Shown here piece after piece: positions 35,720 through 39,008 of a stretch of 39,008 nucleotides of DNA; the stretch's first letter is position 1; each line of letters begins with the position of its first letter. Where the stretch lies: NCBI GenBank assembly GCA_945860285.1, contig CAMAQB010000026.1:1-39008 (forward strand). The letters run 5' to 3'. The stretch is from Akkermansia muciniphila. GTDB lineage: Bacteria > Verrucomicrobiota > Verrucomicrobiia > Verrucomicrobiales > Akkermansiaceae. The notes under the pieces were generated by a model. It did not search any database. It was given only the letters and a program-made list of their open reading frames with translations, and was not told the DNA's origin. The position numbers and the translations under genes were made by a program.

Positions 35720-37240
35720 ATGATCGAATTCGTCAAAGACCCACAAAACACCATCCCCTCGTCTCTCGTCAAAATCATCGGCCTCGGCGGCGCTGGCGCA
35801 AACATGCTCGACCGCGTGGCGCTCGATGGCATGGAAGGCGCTGAAATGCTGGCTCTCAATGCCGACATCCGCACGCTCTCCGGATCGGTGGCTCCCGAAA
35901 GAATTCAACTCGGCGTCAATCTCACCAAGGGCCTCGGCACCGGCGGCGATCCGGACCTCGGTCAAAAGGTGATGCTGGAGGCCGAAAGGGCCGTGCGATC
36001 TTCGATCAAGGGCCGCAAGATCGTTTTCCTGTGCGTCGGTCTCGGCGGCGGCACCGGTTCCGGTGGCGCGCCCATCCTCACCCGCATCGCCCGCGAGGAA
36101 GGCGCGTTTGTGGTCATTTTCGCAACGATGCCCTTCGCTTTTGAAGGCCGCAGAAGACGCGAACAGGCGGAAACCGCTCTCAACGAGCTGGCGGTGCTTA
36201 GCAATGCGCTTGTGGTTTTCGACAACACCCGGATGGGCGAACTGGTGCTCGCAAAACAGGGCATTCACGAAGCGTTTTCCGCCGGCGACCGGATGATTTC
36301 GGACAGCATCAAGGCGGTCATCCGTCTGGTGATCCGCCCGGGATTGATCCACGTGGGCCTCGATGAACTGATGACCGCCCTGCGCACCACCCGCTCGCGC
36401 TGCCTGTTCGGCTCGGGCACGGCCAATGGCAAGGACCGTGCGTCGAAGGCCCTGGCGAATGCGCTTTCGAGTCCGCTGCTCGACAAGGGTGCCCTGCTCA
36501 AGGAAGCCGCCTCGGTGCTTGTCCACATCTGTGGCGGCGAGGATCTGACCCTCTATGAGATCGAACTGTTGATGCAAAAACTTTCCAAGTATGTGCCGCA
36601 AAAAGCGCACGTGCTTTTTGGAGCCGCCATCGACACCAACATGAAGGACGCGCTCAGCATCACCCTGATCAGCGCGTTGCCCGAGGAAAAACTGCAAGCC
36701 AGCTCATTCGAAGAACTGCCCGGCGAACGCGAGGCGATGGAACCCAGCGAAGGTTTCGGTTTCGATGACATGCCGCAACCCGCGCGGATTGTGGAGCCGC
36801 CCGTTGACGAAGAACCCGCCGAAAATGAAATCATTGAGGCTGTTCCGCCCGCAATGGTGGAGCAAAAGGTAGATGGCTGGGTGAATTTTCAGGAAGCAGA
36901 CGATCACGAGGTCGACCTGCCGTTTGCCGAACCCGAACAATCCGGCAGTGGGGGCGTTTTTTCTCCGCAAGCCAGCATATCGCCCGCGAGTTTTGTAATT
37001 GATGCGGCGCGCGACTTTCGCGACGCATTGAAGCCGGCAGAGCCGCTCTCCGAGGAAGAGGATGCGCTACCTCCACCCGCTGTGCTTGGTGACCTGCTGG
37101 AAAAAACCCGCATCCGCCTTGGACAAAACGACATGCTTTTCGAAGGCAGCGCCCGCGGAAAATTTGCCGACAACGAAGCCAATCTCGTCGATGGCGACGA
37201 CCTCGACATTCCGCCTTTCATGCGCAAGAAGAAGAAATGA
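35720..37240 (+). CDS. ftsZ: Divergent cell division GTPase FtsZ
   Basis: A 506-residue tubulin-like protein forming the division ring. The GTP-binding part is clear: I-I-G-L-G-G-A-G-A-N, N-A-D-I-R-T-L, G-G-G-T-G-S-G-G (109-116; the family norm is G-G-G-T-G-T-G-A) and M-P-F-A-F-E-G-R. The T7 loop, which completes the active site of the next subunit, is H211-V-G213-L-D-E216-L; the family has N-V-D-F-A-D-V. The Asn is replaced and one Asp is Gly. After about residue 310 a long acidic Pro-rich linker leads to a conserved end, L-D-I-P-P-F-M-R, and four lysines. The open frame reaches 35618, inside ftsA, but the ATG at 35720 fits the family N-terminus. It probably polymerises, with altered GTP hydrolysis (inference). 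Confidence 0.95.
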   Translation: MIEFVKDPQNTIPSSLVKIIGLGGAGANMLDRVALDGMEGAEMLALNADIRTLSGSVAPERIQLGVNLTKGLGTGGDPDLGQKVMLEAERAVRSSIKGRKIVFLCVGLGGGTGSGGAPILTRIAREEGAFVVIFATMPFAFEGRRRREQAETALNELAVLSNALVVFDNTRMGELVLAKQGIHEAFSAGDRMISDSIKAVIRLVIRPGLIHVGLDELMTALRTTRSRCLFGSGTANGKDRASKALANALSSPLLDKGALLKEAASVLVHICGGEDLTLYEIELLMQKLSKYVPQKAHVLFGAAIDTNMKDALSITLISALPEEKLQASSFEELPGEREAMEPSEGFGFDDMPQPARIVEPPVDEEPAENEIIEAVPPAMVEQKVDGWVNFQEADDHEVDLPFAEPEQSGSGGVFSPQASISPASFVIDAARDFRDALKPAEPLSEEEDALPPPAVLGDLLEKTRIRLGQNDMLFEGSARGKFADNEANLVDGDDLDIPPFMRKKKK

Positions 37241-37252
37241 TCCCGCGCGGAT

Positions 37253-37840
37253 TTATCTTTCCTCCAGGCCGAAAACAAAGTGGATCTTTTGATCGGCAAT
37301 GCGGACATCACGCAACAACCAGCGCGCCAGCGATTGCGCGGGGTCTTTTTCCGTTAGATTGTAAACGGGAATTTTGTCAAAATACTGGCTGGCCGCCAGA
37401 GTTGCGGCGGTCTTGGCGATCTCGAGGTATTTGTTAGGAATTTTCGGGATGCTCAGATCCTCCAATCCGGCATCCTGAAGGTAAATTTGCTTCTTTTCCG
37501 AATCGTAGCCGATTTTGGTGAGCACCGCGGCCGCGCCGTCATAGGATTTTTCGAGCCCACTGATGCCAATCGTCGCTTTCACCTTCAAACTCACCCGCAC
37601 CTGGTCGGTACCGGTGATCAAAACGGCCCGGGGCTCGGAGTAGGTGAGCTTGACGACCTTGAGATATTTTTTGTTCTGCGGAAATGTTTTCGCCAGCACC
37701 GCATTGATCTGCGCCTGCGAAATGGTGACCTCCATCCTGCCGGACGCAAGTTTGCGATGCACGAAAAAGATCAGCAGCGCGATCAAGACCAGAGCAAGCA
37801 CCGCTGCAAGTGGGGAGATGGGCTTTTTCATCAAACGCAT
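37253..37840 (-). CDS. DUF1439-like (YceB-type) membrane-anchored protein
   Basis: About 195 residues from the ATG at 37840; another ATG at 37831 is as good, and the open frame to 37930 adds residues unlike a signal. A membrane anchor or signal follows (K-K-P-I-S-P-L-A-A-V-L-A-L-V-L-I-A-L-L-I-F-F-V). The body starts with V-T-I-S-Q-A-Q-I-N-A-V-L-A-K-T-F-P and continues with L-T-Y-S-E-P-R-A-V-L and V-R-V-S-L-K-V-K-A-T-I-G-I-S-G, the pattern of DUF1439/YceB proteins, which share a lipid-binding-type fold. No lipobox cysteine is present. It is convergent with ftsZ, with only 12 bases between stops and no terminator visible. Confidence 0.75.
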   Translation of the reverse strand: MRLMKKPISPLAAVLALVLIALLIFFVHRKLASGRMEVTISQAQINAVLAKTFPQNKKYLKVVKLTYSEPRAVLITGTDQVRVSLKVKATIGISGLEKSYDGAAAVLTKIGYDSEKKQIYLQDAGLEDLSIPKIPNKYLEIAKTAATLAASQYFDKIPVYNLTEKDPAQSLARWLLRDVRIADQKIHFVFGLEER

Positions 37841-38240
37841 CGTGATGATCGCATGCCGGGTGTCAATTCCGAAGTAGGTCGATGCATCATGGGCAAAAGG
37901 AGCGAAGCCGGGGAACCATCGATCCGCCACCGGTGCCTGCCACCATCAGCGCGCGAATCCCACGCCGCTGGTCGCAGACGATCGCTCCACACATTCCCTC
38001 ACCAGGGATGATGGAAAGATCGGTGTAGGGTTGGTGCATTTTGGGTTTTGAAGTGCGATGAGGATGAACAACGCAGGATCAATCAAAAATCGAAATTCAA
38101 AAACGTAGCACCCTTCCGCTTCCCGTCCCGGCAGCCAACACCAGCAAAGGTCGAAAACCGGCGCTGTAGGAAAACCATTCGCCCTGATACGACAGACCCC
38201 GTGCACATTCAAAGCACGGTGAAGCAATCCATCGGTCACC
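37841..38240. other. Gene-free stretch beyond the DUF1439-like gene
   Basis: I see no convincing gene here. Open frames on both strands translate to sequence without family features. The stretch may hold an old gene remnant and the promoter of the DUF1439-like gene; I could not identify either. Confidence 0.4.
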
Positions 38241-38271
38241 GGAAAAGAAACACGGGAGTTTTGCTCCCGTG
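38241..38271 (-). terminator. Rho-independent terminator of the ArsR gene
   Basis: A perfect 8-bp stem CACGGGAG/CTCCCGTG (38251-38258 and 38264-38271) with loop TTTTG; on the minus strand it is followed by TTTCTTTTCC. It lies 19 bases past the ArsR stop codon. Confidence 0.85.
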
Positions 38272-38290
38272 ATGTCCTTGTCGGACGCCC

Positions 38291-38593
38291 TCATGCTTTC
38301 GTCGGCACACCCAGCCGCAACAGGCAGATGCCGTAGTCGAGGATACGCTCCTCCTTGGAAACCAGCTGTCCGGGCGGGATGGCGTATTGGCCGTCGCGAT
38401 TCTTTGTTACCAATCCGCACGAGTGCAGAATCTTCATGTGCCGGGACAAACTATTCTGCACGGCCCCGAGTTGCTCGGATAGTTCGATCGTCAACAGCGG
38501 CTATCCTGCCGCCAGCTCGCGAAGTGCTTCCCAGCGTGTCGAATTGCCCAGAGCATTCGCCAGCGATTTCATGGTAATTTGTGCTTCATTCAT
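38291..38593 (-). pseudogene. ArsR-family regulator broken by an in-frame amber codon
   Basis: From the ATG at 38593 (or 38572) the frame reads M-K-S-L-A-N-A-L-G-N-S-T-R-W-E-A-L-R-E-L-A-A-G, then TAG (38503-38501, codon 31). It continues in the same frame P-L-L-T-I-E-L-S-E-Q-L-G-A-V-Q-N-S-L-S-R-H-M-K-I-L-H-S-C-G-L-V and on to a stop at 38291. Together the two parts form a normal ArsR winged helix of about 100 residues. The helix-turn-helix (L-S-E-Q-L...Q-N-S-L-S-R-H-M-K-I-L) lies wholly after the stop. No metal-site cysteine pair is visible. A single base change explains it; a TTG start at codon 34 could give a 67-residue fragment. Its terminator is intact, so the break is probably recent. 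Confidence 0.85.
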
Positions 38594-38728
38594 AATATGC
38601 ACGTGGAAGATGAAAAAAACCGCAGATTTGCCAATAAAAATAATGTGTATGTTGATAAAAATCACATTTCATCTCCCCTCATCATCCTGTTTGATGATAG
38701 CAATCGATGATTTGCCTATCCGAATCTG

Positions 38729-38791
38729 TCGGACGGTTATTCCAATGGATCGGACGGTGGCACCGATGCATCGGATAGTGGCTTCAATAAA
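38729..38791. repeat. 21-bp tandem repeat, three copies
   Basis: Three units (38729-38749, 38750-38770, 38771-38791) each begin TCGGA(C/T)(G/A)GT and are about 60-70 per cent alike. They lie at the end of the transposase gene. On the minus strand the array encodes a seven-residue pattern I-x-x-T-V-R-x in another frame, but I see no gene. Confidence 0.65.
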
Positions 38792-39008
38792 TGCCTCTTC
38801 CGCAGAATCTGTGGGTGGCTTGCGGCTCGGGGAGGGCGCCCGGTTGATGGTAAAGGGCAATGCTTAAATGCTCGAAGTTCCTATATCCAAAGGCTCTTCT
38901 CATCGCGTTGCCTACTTTCAAATTGAACCATTCTACCATCCCTGAGTGGTATTGTTTTTTGGCTCGAAAATAGTTTAACAGCAAGTCCTCGTGCGCTCGC
39001 AGCGTTTT
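38784..39008 (-). CDS. ISL3-type transposase, C-terminal part (cut by window edge)
   Basis: The last 74 codons of a frame entering from the right edge. The sequence L-L-L-N-Y-F-R-A-K-K-Q-Y-H-S-G-M-V-E, then N-L-K-V-G-N-A-M-R-R-A-F-G-Y-R and I-A-L-Y-H-Q-P-G-A-L-P-E-P-Q-A-T-H-R-F, is the highly conserved end of ISL3-family DDE transposases; the Glu in S-G-M-V-E should be the last acid of the catalytic triad. The usual end is just after T-H-R-F; six residues follow here. I could not locate the terminal inverted repeat in the 190 bases before the ArsR gene. Whether the element is complete cannot be judged from this window. Confidence 0.85.
   Translation of the reverse strand, partial: KTLRAHEDLLLNYFRAKKQYHSGMVEWFNLKVGNAMRRAFGYRNFEHLSIALYHQPGALPEPQATHRFCGRGIY

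Noticed and set aside
35576-36697. 373-codon minus-strand open frame opposite ftsA and ftsZ
   Set aside because: Antisense to two certain genes; composition is like a shadow frame.
38669-38860. 63-codon minus-strand frame with a seven-residue repeat
   Set aside because: It overlaps the transposase end in another frame and derives its regularity from the 21-bp DNA repeat.

Overview
The window reads as chromosomal DNA of a bacterium of the Verrucomicrobia group. This is an inference from the gene set: a fused MurC-MurB protein, a divergent FtsZ, a CoaE-Rho fusion, exported squalene-cyclase-like and YdjY-like proteins, and many small exported proteins and lipoproteins. G+C is moderately high, in the high fifties per cent by eye. 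Start codons are rarely preceded by a Shine-Dalgarno sequence. At seven genes a sigma70-like promoter sits so close to the start codon that the transcript should be leaderless or nearly so.

Layout. 1-892: an entericidin-like small lipoprotein, then a gene-free stretch with short tandem repeats and hairpins. 893-7986: gyrA and gyrB on the minus strand, separated by about 1.9 kb holding two tail-to-tail two-gene modules, a Phd/VapC-type toxin-antitoxin pair (+) and a nucleotidyltransferase with a small partner (-). 8303-13067 (-): RNase D, a large exported calcium-loop protein, and one frame encoding dephospho-CoA kinase fused to Rho. 13209-16328 (+): an SH3-like lipoprotein and two single-pass membrane proteins of matching architecture. 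16311-18529 (-): gltX-aroE. 18735-18816: a tRNA-Leu with the unusual anticodon AAG, followed by a strong terminator. 18895-20867 (-): a small exported protein, an exported MsrB and an MTA phosphorylase. 20963-21878 (+): hisI and rplS. 21879-22497: gene debris from a truncated winged-helix regulator and a probable carbonic anhydrase tail, ending in a terminator. 22498-23982 (-): a GH13 glycosidase. 24127-28995 (+): envelope and exported proteins, mostly of unknown role. 29149-37240 (+): a division and cell-wall run murG, murC-murB, ddl, ftsQ, ftsA, ftsZ. 37253-39008 (-): a DUF1439-like protein, an ArsR gene broken by an amber codon, and the C-terminal end of an ISL3-type transposase running off the window.

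How the genes fit together. MurG, MurC-MurB and Ddl supply and finish peptidoglycan precursors, while FtsQ, FtsA and FtsZ build the division ring, in a tightly packed cluster (gaps of 5 to 37 bases). gltX and aroE overlap by 4 bases. The most noteworthy points are the altered FtsZ T7 loop, the GyrA quinolone pocket lacking both usual anchor residues, the CoaE-Rho fusion, tRNA-Leu(AAG), the leaderless promoter pattern, and an over-represented heptamer TGTTAGA that ignores strand and reading frame.
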